This document shows positions 54,147-64,000 of a stretch of DNA of 64,000 nucleotides, one piece after another. The notes under the pieces were generated by a model that was given only the letters and a program-made list of their open reading frames with translations, did no database searches and was not told the origin of the DNA. Position 1 is the stretch's first letter; every line of letters starts with the position of its first letter. The translations under genes were made by a program, and so were the position numbers. Source of the DNA: Gonocerus acuteangulatus (lineage: Eukaryota > Arthropoda > Insecta > Hemiptera > Coreidae); the NCBI GenBank assembly GCA_946811695.1, contig OX328125.1:49755998-49819997 (forward strand), read 5' to 3'.

Positions 54147-55654
54147 AAAAAGTCCGTCTCGCAGGACTGCATCATCTTAGCGCGGTTCCGTTCATATCCC
54201 TAGTCTAATTTGGAAAGATTAAAATAGAAGCAGTTATTATTTTGGTTCCACCAGTCTTTTTTTTTTAAATTAATTATTATAATGGCGTGTAAACCCTTAA
54301 GGTCACTAATGCCATTCCTGTGAGTAGTAAAGTCTTGAAAGGCCATGATTTACAATCTTACCTGGAAGGGCCCGCTACACTAGAAACAGACCCGCTAGTG
54401 ACAAGGTCTTGGAAATCTATATTTCTAACAATAAATTGTTTTTGTTATTTTACTTAACCAGTTTTATTGTCAAATACATTATCCAATTATAAGCAATTAA
54501 AAAATAACAAGAAATAAAACAGACAAAAAGAACCATTGGAATAAACGAAATCCATTAATTTAAAGCTTTAAGCACTTTTTTCTCCGATTGACATCGCCTA
54601 ATTAAAACTTTCTTCAGAACCTTTTTTGTAGAGCATTTAGTAAGCTTCCGAATGGTAATCTTCCACTTCACAAGATTGTCAACGGTTTTCGAGATACTAA
54701 CGAAATTATACAAAGTTGCCAAAACTTTATTTGTCTGTTAATAAAATATTTTATTCTAACCCTTCCTTTACTCTAAACGTAACAAAAATTTCAACATATA
54801 AGTGTTGATGAAACTCCAACATGCAGAAAATGTTTCAACTGTATCCCATAATTCTAAGTACCAAAATCAAAGACAAAGAACCCTCCCTAGGAAGGACGCT
54901 AGGCAGTTGAAAAGCTATATATCTTGGAAATCCATATCTCTAACATTAAATTGTTTTTCTTATTTTTCTTAACCTGTTTTATTTTCAAATACATTATCCA
55001 ACAATAAGCAATTAAAAAATAACAAGGAATAAAAAACAGACAAAAAGAACAGTTCGAATAAGCGAAATCAATTACTTTAAAGTTTTAAGCACTTATTTCT
55101 CCGATTGACATCGCCTAATCAAAACTTTCATTCGAACCTTTTTTTTAGAGCATTTAATAAGCTTTCTAATGGTATTCTTCCGTTTACCAAGATTCTCAAC
55201 CTTTTTCGAGATATTAAGGAAAGTAAACAAAGTTATTAAAACTTTTTATGTCTGTTAATAAAATATTTTATTCTAACCCTTCCTTAACTCCAAACGTAAC
55301 CAAAATTTCAACATATTAGTTTTGATGAAAGTAGAACATGCAGAAAATGTTTCAACTGAATCCCATGATTCTAAGTACCCAAACCAAAAACGGTATTCAA
55401 AAAATATTTTTCCAATTTGCTCAAAAACGGTTAAAGCTATCGCCTTGAAAATGGGTTCATTCGTTTTCCTAGCCCAAGAAGCCTATAAAACGAGTACTTA
55501 CAAGCTTATGAACTCAAAAACTTAAGCGTTACGATTTTTTTTGCGCGAATTTCGCCCTAAACGCCATCTTCCAGTGGGCGGATTCTGCTGGTTAACGAAC
55601 TTGACCTTTCAAATTGGACGACGGATTTTTGTACTAAATTTCATCACAATCGGA

Positions 55655-55659
<5 letters not shown>
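54147..55659 (-). repeat. Family A repeat, copy 10, left part
   Basis: Closely follows copy 3 in sequence and order: agtccgtctcgcaggactgc terminus, the same small insertion at 54263-54336 between agtct repeats, ctaggaaggacgctaggcag, two core blocks, and ttgaccttt...gtactaaatttcatc. It is interrupted at the 13-mer caatcggaccatt (55647-55659) by the R1-like LINE. Confidence 0.85.
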
Positions 55660-55685
<26 letters not shown>

Positions 55686-55686
55686 G

Positions 55687-55876
55687 CAATGAGGGGAAAA
55701 CCTAAAAGGCCCTCAGGGGATTCGCCTCGTACAACTCCCCCAGTGTGTGTGGGACTCTCACCCACCAAAAACCCCTCATTTCTGGTATGATTCCCTCTTG
55801 GAACAGCTGCTATGGCCAATCTTCAAGAGGGTACCTTATTTTCCCCTAAAGGGGACCAACCGTATTCTCATTACAT
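55687..55876 (-). other. R1-like LINE 3' UTR
   Basis: 190 bp with several aggggaaa/ttcccct stretches that can pair locally, followed by the poly(A) tail (plus-strand T run to 55686). Confidence 0.7.
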
Positions 55877-57190
55877 TTATGGGGGACTAACTCTGTTCCC
55901 CTCCCACTTCTTTTTTAGCAAGACTCTGCTTGTAAAAGTCACAACTGCATTCCACTTATCAGGGCTTAACAGCATCAACTTGATTACTGTTTCCGGCAAG
56001 AAAGGATCAATGTCAATGCTTAGTCTTGTCCGTTCTTTTTCCCATCTTTTGCATTGAAAAAAGGTGTGGTAGGCGTCATCATAATCTGAGTCACCGTACT
56101 GACATTGCGGGCTGTCTGTCTTTCCCAACTTCCAGAGGAATCCTCGAAAATTTCCGTGGCCGGTAAGGAGCTGGGTGAGATGGTAATCCACCTCACCAAA
56201 CTCCCTGCCGACCCATGCTCTTAAGTCCTGCACAATCCGGGCAGTCCACCTCCCTCTGGTTTCGGAATCCCATCGCTGCTGCCAAACTCTCAATGTTTCC
56301 ATGCGGGCCACTCTCCTAGCGAGGATACCGTCGTAGACGAGTTTCCTTTCTCTAACGAGGAGGTCGATTGGTATAACCCCGGCCACCACCAATGCTGCCG
56401 GCTCCGAGACAGTACTGTAGGCCGAAGCTATACGAAGCGCCGCTCTCCTCTGTACTGAGGCCAGTTTTCTGCGATGGCATTCCTTTTCCATGGCGCACGC
56501 CCAGACCTCGCATCCATAGAGGAGAATCGAGTGCACCACCGTCATTAGAACTCGACGCCTACTGGCAAGAGGGCCACCGACATTTGACATAAGTCTTCCA
56601 AGGTTGGCGGAAACTCCGGCTGCCTTCTCCGCAGCGAAGGTGACCTGGTCCCTATAAGTAAGCTTGTTATCAAGCCTCAGACCCAGGTACCTGACAGCTC
56701 TCTTTGACCGTATGATCACTTGGCCTACACGGAAGTCCAGGATAGTCTGGATTCTCTGCGGCGTCAGCAAGACAATTTCAGTTTTTTCCATTGCTAGACT
56801 AAGCCCATGATTGTCCATCCAAAGGACCACTCTTCGCATCACTTGATTCAGCCTCATCTGGAGGTCCTCGAGTGTCCCTGCTACGATAACTGCAGCGATA
56901 TCGTCCGCGTATCCCACCAGGAAACACTCGTCCGGCATTCCTTCGCAGAGAAGCTCGTCATATAGTATGTTCCAGAGGTCAGGGCCTAAAATGGACCCTT
57001 GGGCTACACCGGCCGTGATCTCCTTCGAGCGGGGTCCATCCGTTGATTCATATTCTAGCCATCTGTCACTCAGATAGCTCTCCAACAGTCTTCGCAGGTA
57101 CAGTGGGACTGAGAACCTTTTCAATGCCTTTAATATGTCAGTCCATCTAGCTGAGTTAAACGCATTTCTCACGTCTAGTGTTACTAACAT
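55877..57190 (-). pseudogene. R1-like ORF2, second part (RT palm, thumb, C-terminus)
   Basis: 437 residues. LDVRNAF (residues 5-11) is RT motif A, AGVAQGSILGP (60-70) motif B, and YADD (94-97) motif C. The following RT thumb has LGLRLDNKLTY and the SVQRRAALRIASAY block common in R1/Jockey-group elements. A C-terminal zinc pattern C..YGD...H..F.C lies at about 365-390 (SPQCQYGD ... YHTFFQCKRW). It belongs to the same protein as 57156-58796; a one-base slip in the homopolymer TTTT at 57194-57197 separates them. Confidence 0.88.
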
Positions 57191-58796
57191 AACTTTTCGA
57201 CGGGAAGTCTCGGCGAGTCTCTAAAACAGTTAAAATCACTCTGTGGACAGCATCGACAGACGACCGCCCCTCTCGGAAACCAAATTGCCTGTTAGAAAGC
57301 CCTCCGGCCAGCTCCAATGCGGCTGCCAGTCTCGGCTTAATAAGTCTTTCGAGAAGCTTCCCGGTCGTGTCCAGCGTACACAGAGGTCTGTATGCAGACG
57401 GGGTCTCAAGTTCACCTTTGCCTTTTGGTATTAGTACCAGTCGTTGGACTTTCCATCTGGCCGGAAACACTCCATCAATCAAGCAGCGGTTGTACATACG
57501 GAGGAGCAATTGAGGATAGTCCTTGGCTACTAATTTCAGAACCTCAGTGGGAATTCCATCTGGACCCGGTGCTTTTTTATTTTTTAAAGCATTTGCCGCT
57601 GATGCTAATTCCTCCTCCTGAAATAGCAAGATCGGCTCATCGTCTGCCTCCCCTTTTTCTTTATCAAGCTTTGGGTGTGAGGGAAAGAGACTGCCCACTA
57701 TGTAATCCATTTTTGGTCCACTTTGTACGGGTGCGGCCGATCGGTTCCCAAGCTTTTTCATTACAAGCTTATACCCCAAGCCCCATGTGTCAACGTCAAT
57801 CTGCTGCTTTAGCCTATCCCAGCAAGTGGCCTTACTCTTGAGAATTGCCATTTTCAGCTTCTTCCTGGCCCTTTTAAATTCTGGAATTAGTCCCTCCAAC
57901 TCAGCGTCACCCCTCCTTCTCCCTCTGGTGACCTTGCGTCGCAGATAAAGGCACTTTTTCCGGAGCTCGGAAATCTCGCAAGTCCACCAATAGACTGCCC
58001 TTTTCCGCTTTGAGAGCCGCTTCCTTGGCATGGATGTGTCACATGCCCTCGTGAACAGATTCATAGTCCTGCTCGTTATCTCATCAGCATCACCACCTGA
58101 CGTCAGGACTTTATCCTTACCCCAAGTGATGATGGTGCGAAAGGCTTCTTTATCGAGTTGGGAAACTCCCCAGCGAGGGCGCTGAGCAGACGATTGGAAA
58201 AAACGCGCAGGGCTCAAATCTTCTATTTCAAAGAAAATATACTGGTGATCGGAGCCAGTAAATTCCTCCATTACTTTCCAGCCAACGACCCTTTGTAGTG
58301 CGCGTTCCGAAACGAACGTGACGTCCGGAATGGTCTCACTATATCCTGGCCTTCGAAACGTTGTAGTTCTACCAATGTTAGCAACGTGAAGACCCGTTCT
58401 CGCTGCCATCTCGAGTAGTATTCGTCCCCTCGGATCAGAGTATGGCATTCCCCATTCTGCTGCTCTGGCGTTAAAGTCTCCTCCGACAACTATTAATCCT
58501 CCCAGACCAGAAAGCTTGTCTTCGAGCTCGTCCAACTTAGTTAGGAACTCAGCAATGGTCTCATTCGGGGTAAGGTAACAGCTAACTAAAGTTAGTGACC
58601 CACAACGCACCCAAACAAAGCCACGGCAGGAACCATTTCTGTTTATAACAATTGTATCGTTAGGCACCCAGATAGCAGCCGTGCTCAATTGATCAGAGTA
58701 CCATTTAGGGATGATCCGATTTCGGTACTGTTCACTAATTAGTAACAAATCGATCTTCAATTCCAGAACAAGCTGTGAAAGAAGGTCGTCAGCCAC
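57156..58796 (-). pseudogene. R1-like ORF2, first part (endonuclease, RT fingers)
   Basis: AP-type endonuclease followed by the start of RT. Visible endonuclease motifs are SEQY (21-24, catalytic Glu22), VGGDFNARAAEW (104-115) and TGSDHQ (180-185, catalytic Asp/His). RT begins KKAPGPDGIPTEVLK, then RLVLIPKGKG and SAYRPLCTLD, and ends out of frame as RREKCV. The true ORF2 beginning lies upstream: in-frame codons for RVLQANLHRS precede 58796 and reach an ATA at 58830-58832, where an ATG would be expected. Apart from the start and the 3' frameshift, the coding sequence is clean. Confidence 0.88.
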
Positions 58797-58828
58797 TAAA
58801 CTCCGATGAAGGTTTGCCTGAAGGACTC

Positions 58829-60301
58829 TTATGGTGAGCTAGCCTTCTTAGCCCGTTCTAGAGCATCCCTAAAAATGGGGCAAGCCCTGGTACCTGGAAA
58901 GTGCTGAGGATCTACCCCCCCCCCCATTGCTAATGCAGAGGAAACACTTAGGATTTTGCATTCGCTCCTCTTGTGGCCCTTCTCGCCACACCTATTGCAG
59001 AGCCCTTCCGATCTCCTATCTGGTCCTTTGCATGTCCCCTGTATGTGACCATAACTAAAGCACCTGAAGCATTTAGTAACCTCAGTACGCCTACGAACTC
59101 TGCAGCTTATCCATCCAATTTTAACGCGAGAAGTCTTCAAGACTTCAGAGGCCAATTTTTCGCTAATTCGCGCAAAAGCCATGCGTTGCTCGCGTCGGTT
59201 CGGCGGAGTTATCGTAATGCTAACACCTTCGACCGGGCCTCCTGCAGCCTTTGCTACAGCTATCTTAACTTCCTCCTCTGTGGTAAAACTGTCCAAGTCC
59301 CTTATTTCGAGGTAGGCCATTGGCTCAAGACCTTGCACAGTTGCCGTTTCTCCGAGCACAGATTTCAAAGCATCCCGGAAAGCACCTTTATTTTCCGATT
59401 GCCCGAGTTCTAATAACACCGCACCAGCACGGGTCTGACGAACCGCTCGTACCTCCGTGCCTGACTCTTCGGGATTGACACTCGTGCGAATGGATTTCAA
59501 GAGATCAGCGTACGTTCTACCATCAGTCGGCTTTATAAGAATGGCCTCGTTTTGAGGTTTCCTTTTCCTCTGTCGTTTGTTATTGGCCGCATTCTCTGGA
59601 GCTGCCTTTCGGCTCTTTTCCTCTTTTCTCTTTTGTTGTAGCTCCTTTCGTCTCTGCTTCCGCAGGTTCTTGCAGTCCTCCAGAAATGGAGTCCCATCGA
59701 AAGCGTTTTCCTCAGTGTTTGCTCCGGTTTTATTCTTCGCCGCGCTTCTCGACAGTGGAGGGGATGTCATAACCGCTATTTCCGCGGTCCCTTCCACGTT
59801 CAATGGGGTTTGCGGTGACGTCCTCGCTCGCTTTCTCGCTTGGCTTTGCTGGTGAAGAGGTTCTGTATGATTGGTAATAACTCGGTCTACAATCTGCCTT
59901 TCTCTTGCTACTGCATTTTCTCGTGACCTCCTTTGAAATGTAATCGCATCGAGACACTCCTCAATCTTTCGCACATTTCCTGTTACCACACCACTAATAC
60001 TTTTTTGAGTCTTAAATATGCTGCCCATTTCCCCAAGCATCCTCTTTATTTCATCCAGATTATGACTTTCTTCTCTTTCAGCAGCATCAATGTGCTGCCG
60101 AAGAGAAACAAGCTCAGTCTGGGCTTCATTCTGTCTTGTACATAATTTTTCTTCTTTTTCGGTAGCTTTAACAGGCTGTGGCGTGCCCACATTTGTAAAG
60201 CTTGTTGGCGATCTCTCTAATCTAGGCTTCCTTAAGAAAGCTTCAGGTGTACGCTCATTTTCTTCTAGGACATTTTTTTTGTTATTTTTTTTTGACGCCA
60301 T
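58829..60301 (-). CDS. R1-like LINE ORF1 (gag-like RNA-binding protein)
   Basis: The frame stays open back to 60637, but the first ATG with typical protein composition is at 60301 (MASKKNNKKN), giving about 490 residues; upstream is 5' UTR. The N-terminal half is charged and coiled-coil-like (many Glu, Lys, Arg). The C-terminal third has an RRM-like segment and tandem zinc knuckles CFRCFSYGHIQGTC and CNRCGEKGHKRSEC. It binds element RNA to form the transposition particle. The stop TAA at 58829-58831 overlaps the presumed ORF2 start, an arrangement that suits coupled translation. Confidence 0.85.
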   Translation of the reverse strand: MASKKNNKKNVLEENERTPEAFLRKPRLERSPTSFTNVGTPQPVKATEKEEKLCTRQNEAQTELVSLRQHIDAAEREESHNLDEIKRMLGEMGSIFKTQKSISGVVTGNVRKIEECLDAITFQRRSRENAVARERQIVDRVITNHTEPLHQQSQARKRARTSPQTPLNVEGTAEIAVMTSPPLSRSAAKNKTGANTEENAFDGTPFLEDCKNLRKQRRKELQQKRKEEKSRKAAPENAANNKRQRKRKPQNEAILIKPTDGRTYADLLKSIRTSVNPEESGTEVRAVRQTRAGAVLLELGQSENKGAFRDALKSVLGETATVQGLEPMAYLEIRDLDSFTTEEEVKIAVAKAAGGPVEGVSITITPPNRREQRMAFARISEKLASEVLKTSRVKIGWISCRVRRRTEVTKCFRCFSYGHIQGTCKGPDRRSEGLCNRCGEKGHKRSECKILSVSSALAMGGGVDPQHFPGTRACPIFRDALERAKKASSP

Positions 60302-60679
60302 ACACTTGTTTACCAGCGCATCGTGCAGCAAGGAGCGGGCCAGATTAACCAGGAGCGGGTATACCCTCGGGGACATATCCCCTACCCCAGTTCCCTGAGG
60401 CCTGGCCTCCGTTTTCCCAGTTCCGATAATACTGACGAACCGGGGCTCGCTCGAAGCACTGCAGGTTCCGATCCCTGCAGCCATGGTGCACTCCCTGATC
60501 AGGGCCCGAAGTGGCTGGTTCCTGGCGAATTCCAACGGCTGATACATCGGAAGAGCGAGGCTCAATTCAGCCCTCCTAGACACAGGTACGCCTGTGACAG
60601 AGGAAAGGCACTCCCAGTACATTCGCTGGGCCGCCAATCATAACCTTTTAGTCGCCTTTTACGACAGGCAGGTTCTACC
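60302..60679 (-). other. R1-like LINE 5' UTR
   Basis: About 380 bp, starting ggtagaacctgcctgtcgta and aaaaggcgactaaaagg. The continuous frame through it has no ATG-led, domain-like sequence. It should contain the internal Pol II promoter used by such LINEs. Confidence 0.6.
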
Positions 60680-60717
60680 CAATCGGACCATTAGGGAAGC
60701 CAGAAATGAGCGAACAG

Positions 60718-60780
<63 letters not shown>

Positions 60781-60795
60781 TATATACATATATAT

Positions 60796-60862
<67 letters not shown>

Positions 60863-60998
60863 AATTTGAACCACCGTTATTTACGGTCTCTAGGGGTTCT
60901 GAAACGCGAAATTTTCTAGTCGGCACTTCCGGATTGTTTCATTGTATCAACCCTATAAGCGGGGTTCCTCCCTATGGGGGAGGGAGGAACCGCGCTAA
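60680..60998 (-). repeat. Family A repeat, copy 10, right part
   Basis: After the duplicated caatcggaccatt it continues gaagccagaaatgagcgaac, a long TA microsatellite (60721-60860), caaatttgaaccaccgttat, ggcacttccggattgtttca, and the terminal hairpin ending ggaaccgcgctaa at 60998. Confidence 0.85.
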
Positions 60999-61657
60999 AA
61001 CGTAGTTATAGTTCGACGTTGAAAGGGGGCAAGCTAATTTCTCCAGGAATATCATTGGATGTCATTATACTACCATTATAGAGATATACGTGATTTGAAA
61101 ATTTACCAGAACATTTTTTTAAATTATTATATTTAAAAAAAAAAACCAAGGCGTTAAATGTTTCAAAAACATTTTACAGATTGAAAATCGGTCAATTTGG
61201 TCGGGCTATTTTTTTTTAAATATTTGAAATATGTAATGTGATATGGATTTTGGCACAATTGGAAAAATATTAATTTTTTTCGTTACAACCTCAATTGTGA
61301 AATTATTTATGCAAAATCTAGCAAACTAATTGAAACAGAATTTAGTGGATTGGTTTATGAGATTATGATAATTATTCTCCTAGAATATGAAAGACATAAA
61401 TGCACTTTAAGTTGCCGAATAAAATTATATGCAAAATTTCTAGTTTTTGCCCTATTTTTCATAATTATTGCTATTTTGTTCAGCCCCGAATACATTTTAA
61501 CGTAACGTTATAGAAATTAATAGTTCATATATACATTTCTTTTATTTGGATTTTTATTGAAAATTTCCAATGATTCTGAAGAATAGAGGCAATAGAAAAA
61601 TAGAAAAATAATACATATTCAAATTATTTATTAATTAAACAATTTATTTTCTCCAAC
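60999..61657. other. No feature recognised
   Basis: A+T-rich. It may be the interior of the PIF/Harbinger-like element whose end lies at 61900. Confidence 0.4.
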
Positions 61658-61726
61658 TTACAATAAATCTCTCATACCCTCAAATAAAGCAATCATTGCT
61701 AATTTTGTCTTATTTAATTTAGACAT
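61658..61726 (-). pseudogene. Transposase N-terminal remnant, second copy
   Basis: A 22-residue frame opening MSKLNKTKLAMIAL and ending at TAA. The upstream sequence matches that of 53820-53858. It lies about 175 bp inside the inverted-type end at 61840-61900 and in the orientation expected for that transposon. Confidence 0.4.
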
Positions 61727-61769
61727 TGTTAGAAACTAAGTCAACCCGCATAGAAAACAGACTGAGAGA

Positions 61770-61905
61770 TGTTTTCTCGACGTTGATGGACGGTGGCTTG
61801 TCGGTGGAGATCCGTATAGTATGAATTGGCTTCCATCTTACCGGTCCGGCTGCTGGACGGTGGCCTGCCGGTAACGGTACGTTTAGTGTGAATCGACCTT
61901 AAGGC
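61770..61905 (-). mobile_element. PIF/Harbinger-like transposon end
   Basis: ctgctggacggtggcctgcc, then taacggtacg and tagtgtgaatcgacctta, is the reverse complement of the left end at 30296-30350. The outermost bases are cgacctTAA. A further degenerate subterminal repeat (ggacggtggcttgtcggtgg) lies at 61789-61808. Confidence 0.55.
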
Positions 61906-63390
61906 GTTCACTCATAGTTGCAGGAGCTGTTGGTGTGCATGCATGCAGCCTGTTTTGCCTACGATCTCGTTGAGCCACTCTATCCCTTTCAAGTCGTTGC
62001 TGTTCACTTTCTGCAGCATATCTCCATGTGTTTGCCGAGACACGGTTGAGAGTTTATGTTATTCCTCTCCGTGGTGGTCTGTCTCTGGGACGTCCCATTG
62101 CACTGATCATGTGAAGCTGAGACTCGAAAAGAAATGCAAAGCAATAATTGTAGCCAGGTCAGATGCACTAAATGATTTGTTAACGTTGTATTAGAATTCA
62201 ATCGTCAGTATTTCCTAGATATGAAGGATCACATATCGGCAAACATTTGATTAAAATCTGCTACAATAACATATATTAGCCTGTCAGGACCTTTCCTTGA
62301 AGTGATTAAAATGTCCATTGGCTAACAGCTTCAGGACAACTGCCTGACAACAATAATAATTTTCATTTTTTCAATCATCCTTGATGACATGCAAATTTAT
62401 GCAACAAATTTAAAATTAAAACCTTCGATAACTTCTAAAATATGTTTTTAATAGTAGTCAATATAAAAGTAATTAATACATTTAAAAAAAAATAAAAAAA
62501 ATAAGAAAATCTCAATACTAAAAGTGTGATTTTGATATCAACACTGTATCCGGTTCTTCATCGGTTATGACGTACATTTCAGACAAGCTCAAAAGTTCAT
62601 TCTCCATCAAAACTTTCTAAGCTGATAAATCTTCATGGGGGAATTTTGAATTGATAACTACGCAGATAATGTAGAGAACTATTCTTAAAATATTGATTTT
62701 AAAAAATCGTCAGGAGAAAACGATTAATCCAACTGGTCGAAATTAGTAAAGTGTTTTAGTAATGATTTATATTTTTTTGTTTATATAATATAGGTATTCC
62801 GAATGTGAAGGTCATTAGCCCCGATATTTCAATAACATTACTAACTTTTGTTATTTAGTTTTATTTTACTGGGTACCAACTTGTAAGCTATAATAGTGCC
62901 AAGCTATATTCATGGATAACGCCCTGAGTATGTTAATTTTCCCAGGCGGTCACCCATTGATTTGCTAACCAGGTTCGACGGAGTATTGGAGGTGGTATGA
63001 TCCTGTACTGCCAGGATTTGAAAAAAAAGAAAAACTAGATTAATGGCTACTAATAAAATAGTAAATTTACATAATAAAGAAAAAAAATCAAATGAACCCG
63101 TTCACTATTAGAAGACAAATATCGGATTTCAAAGAATTATAGTAGGCAGAAATGGGAAGTCCCGAGCGTTGACTTAACCTTTTCATTCATTACAAGGACG
63201 TTTTGCGGGTCACGCGTAATTCATTTGGCGAGCGGTGCACAGTTCACGCGGAGCTGATTTTGTATTTCTACTCGTAAGCTTAGTCCAAATAGAGGAAACA
63301 TGAGCGACTTATTTGTAACCTACTGTGTAGTGGGGAACTACTGGAATAACAATAAAAAGTCCATATGAAGCGCAAAAATTCAATATTATG
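61906..63390. other. No gene recognised
   Basis: Open frames at 61943-62194 and opposite have no domain. Near 62775-62840 a T-rich run with gtattccgaatgtgaaggtc and attagcccc is a faint hairpin-tail relic. Confidence 0.4.
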
Positions 63391-63398
63391 TAAAAACA

Positions 63399-63728
63399 GC
63401 GTCATTGTCAGCCCGCAGCAGTGCGGAATCAGCATAGGGAGAGCGTCGTTGTCAGCCAGCACCAGTGCGGAAGCAGCACAGGGAGAGCGTCATTGTCAGC
63501 CCGCACCAGTGCGGAAGCAGCATAGGGAGAGCGTCGTTGTCAGCCCGCACCAGTGCGGAAGCAGCATAGGGAGAGCGTCATTGTCAGCCCGCACCAGTGC
63601 GGAAGCAGCATAGGGAGAGCGTCATTGTCAGCCCGCACCAGTGCGGAAGCAGCATAGGGAGTGTGTAATGTCAGCCCGCACCGTGGGTAGAGACCACCTT
63701 CGTCATCCCCACCAGTGCAGGAGCAGCA
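63399..63728 (+). repeat. 44-bp minisatellite, about 7 copies
   Basis: Unit starts gcgtcattgtcagcccgcac at 63399, 63443, 63487, 63531, 63575 and 63619; a degenerate seventh begins at about 63663. Period exactly 44 bp. Each unit contains a hairpin ccgcac-ca-gtgcgg and ends agcatagggaga. Since 44 is not a multiple of 3, the open frame over it (63365-63613) cycles through frames and is not a gene. Confidence 0.9.
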
Positions 63729-64000
63729 GTGAATTGGTAAATTTTGTTTTTAAAAAATCATGAAATGATAAGACTTTGATACAGACGCTTGTTACAAAAC
63801 TTGTCATTCCTAGTAAATGGCGTTGGCAATAGATGCGCCGAAAAAAAAAGATAGGAATAAGATGTATGTGGAGCTTCCTTATTCCAATCCACTGCAGGTA
63901 ATTAGTTAGTTTTAACTTAAACTTAAACGCGCCACTTCGATAGCGAATTCACGCTAACCATAGTAAGCTTGAAGCTTTCCAATTAACAATCTCATATTGT
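63729..64000. other. No feature recognised
   Basis: Ordinary A+T-rich sequence to the window end. Confidence 0.5.

Larger units (their letters stand above)
55660..60679 (-). mobile_element. R1-like LINE, near full length
   Basis: Flanked by the 13-bp duplication caatcggaccatt (55647-55659 and 60680-60692). Minus-strand order: 5' UTR, ORF1 with zinc knuckles, ORF2 with AP-type endonuclease and RT, 3' UTR, poly(A) (the T run at about 55658-55686). The 5' end reads ggtagaacctgcctgtcgta and is probably complete or nearly so. A single frameshift splits ORF2. The G+C content is visibly higher than in the surroundings. The absence of RNase H and the domain set suit the R1 group. Confidence 0.9.

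Noticed and set aside
63399..63728. CRISPR-like array
   Set aside because: Units are contiguous with no unique spacers, and the sequence is eukaryotic; it is a minisatellite.

Overview
This window is eukaryotic repeat DNA, most likely from an arthropod and probably an insect. It is A+T-rich, full of (TA)n microsatellites, and contains one 200-base assembly gap. It carries Penelope-like, BEL/Pao, Ty3/gypsy-like and R1-like elements plus cut-and-paste transposon remnants. I recognise no host protein gene, rRNA or functional tRNA. Every long open frame belongs to a mobile element. The arthropod assignment is inferred from this combination of elements, not from a marker gene.

Layout. 1-7.7 kb: tandem repeats, two tRNA-like SINE candidates and the gap. 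7.7-12 kb: copies of an abundant A+T-rich repeat, here called family A; one copy is split by a 5'-truncated LINE with an RNase H domain. 12.2-12.7 kb: a small inverted-repeat element with a transposase-like tail. 14.3-19 kb: a decayed Ty3/gypsy-like LTR retrotransposon (minus strand). 19-30 kb: mostly unrecognised A+T-rich DNA with three terminal fragments of Penelope-like elements carrying hammerhead-ribozyme-like motifs. 30.3-36 kb: PIF/Harbinger-like end repeats, then tandem family A copies. 36.1-43.8 kb: a tandem Penelope-like array (one truncated unit, two full units, one stub; period 2674 bp). 44.7-52 kb: a BEL/Pao element with apparently identical LTRs, lacking its integrase core. 53-54 kb: a short inverted-repeat element and a transposase N-terminal remnant. 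55.7-60.7 kb: a nearly intact R1-like LINE (minus strand). 61-64 kb: another PIF/Harbinger-like end, then a 44-bp minisatellite.

How the parts relate. Four family A copies were each hit by a different retroelement, and target-site duplications survive in all four: 11 bp (LINE), 12 bp (Penelope-like), 5 bp (BEL/Pao) and 13 bp (R1-like). The retroelements are therefore younger than the family A spread. The Penelope-like and BEL/Pao insertions look very recent: their repeated parts are (nearly) identical.

The most interesting signal is the recurrence of hammerhead-like folds. One lies at each Penelope unit junction, one is a well-formed minus-strand motif near 19.2 kb, and an opposed pair forms a foldback near 27.0 kb. 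Hammerheads in Penelope-like element ends are established knowledge; their activity here is inference. Nothing was aligned or folded by computer.
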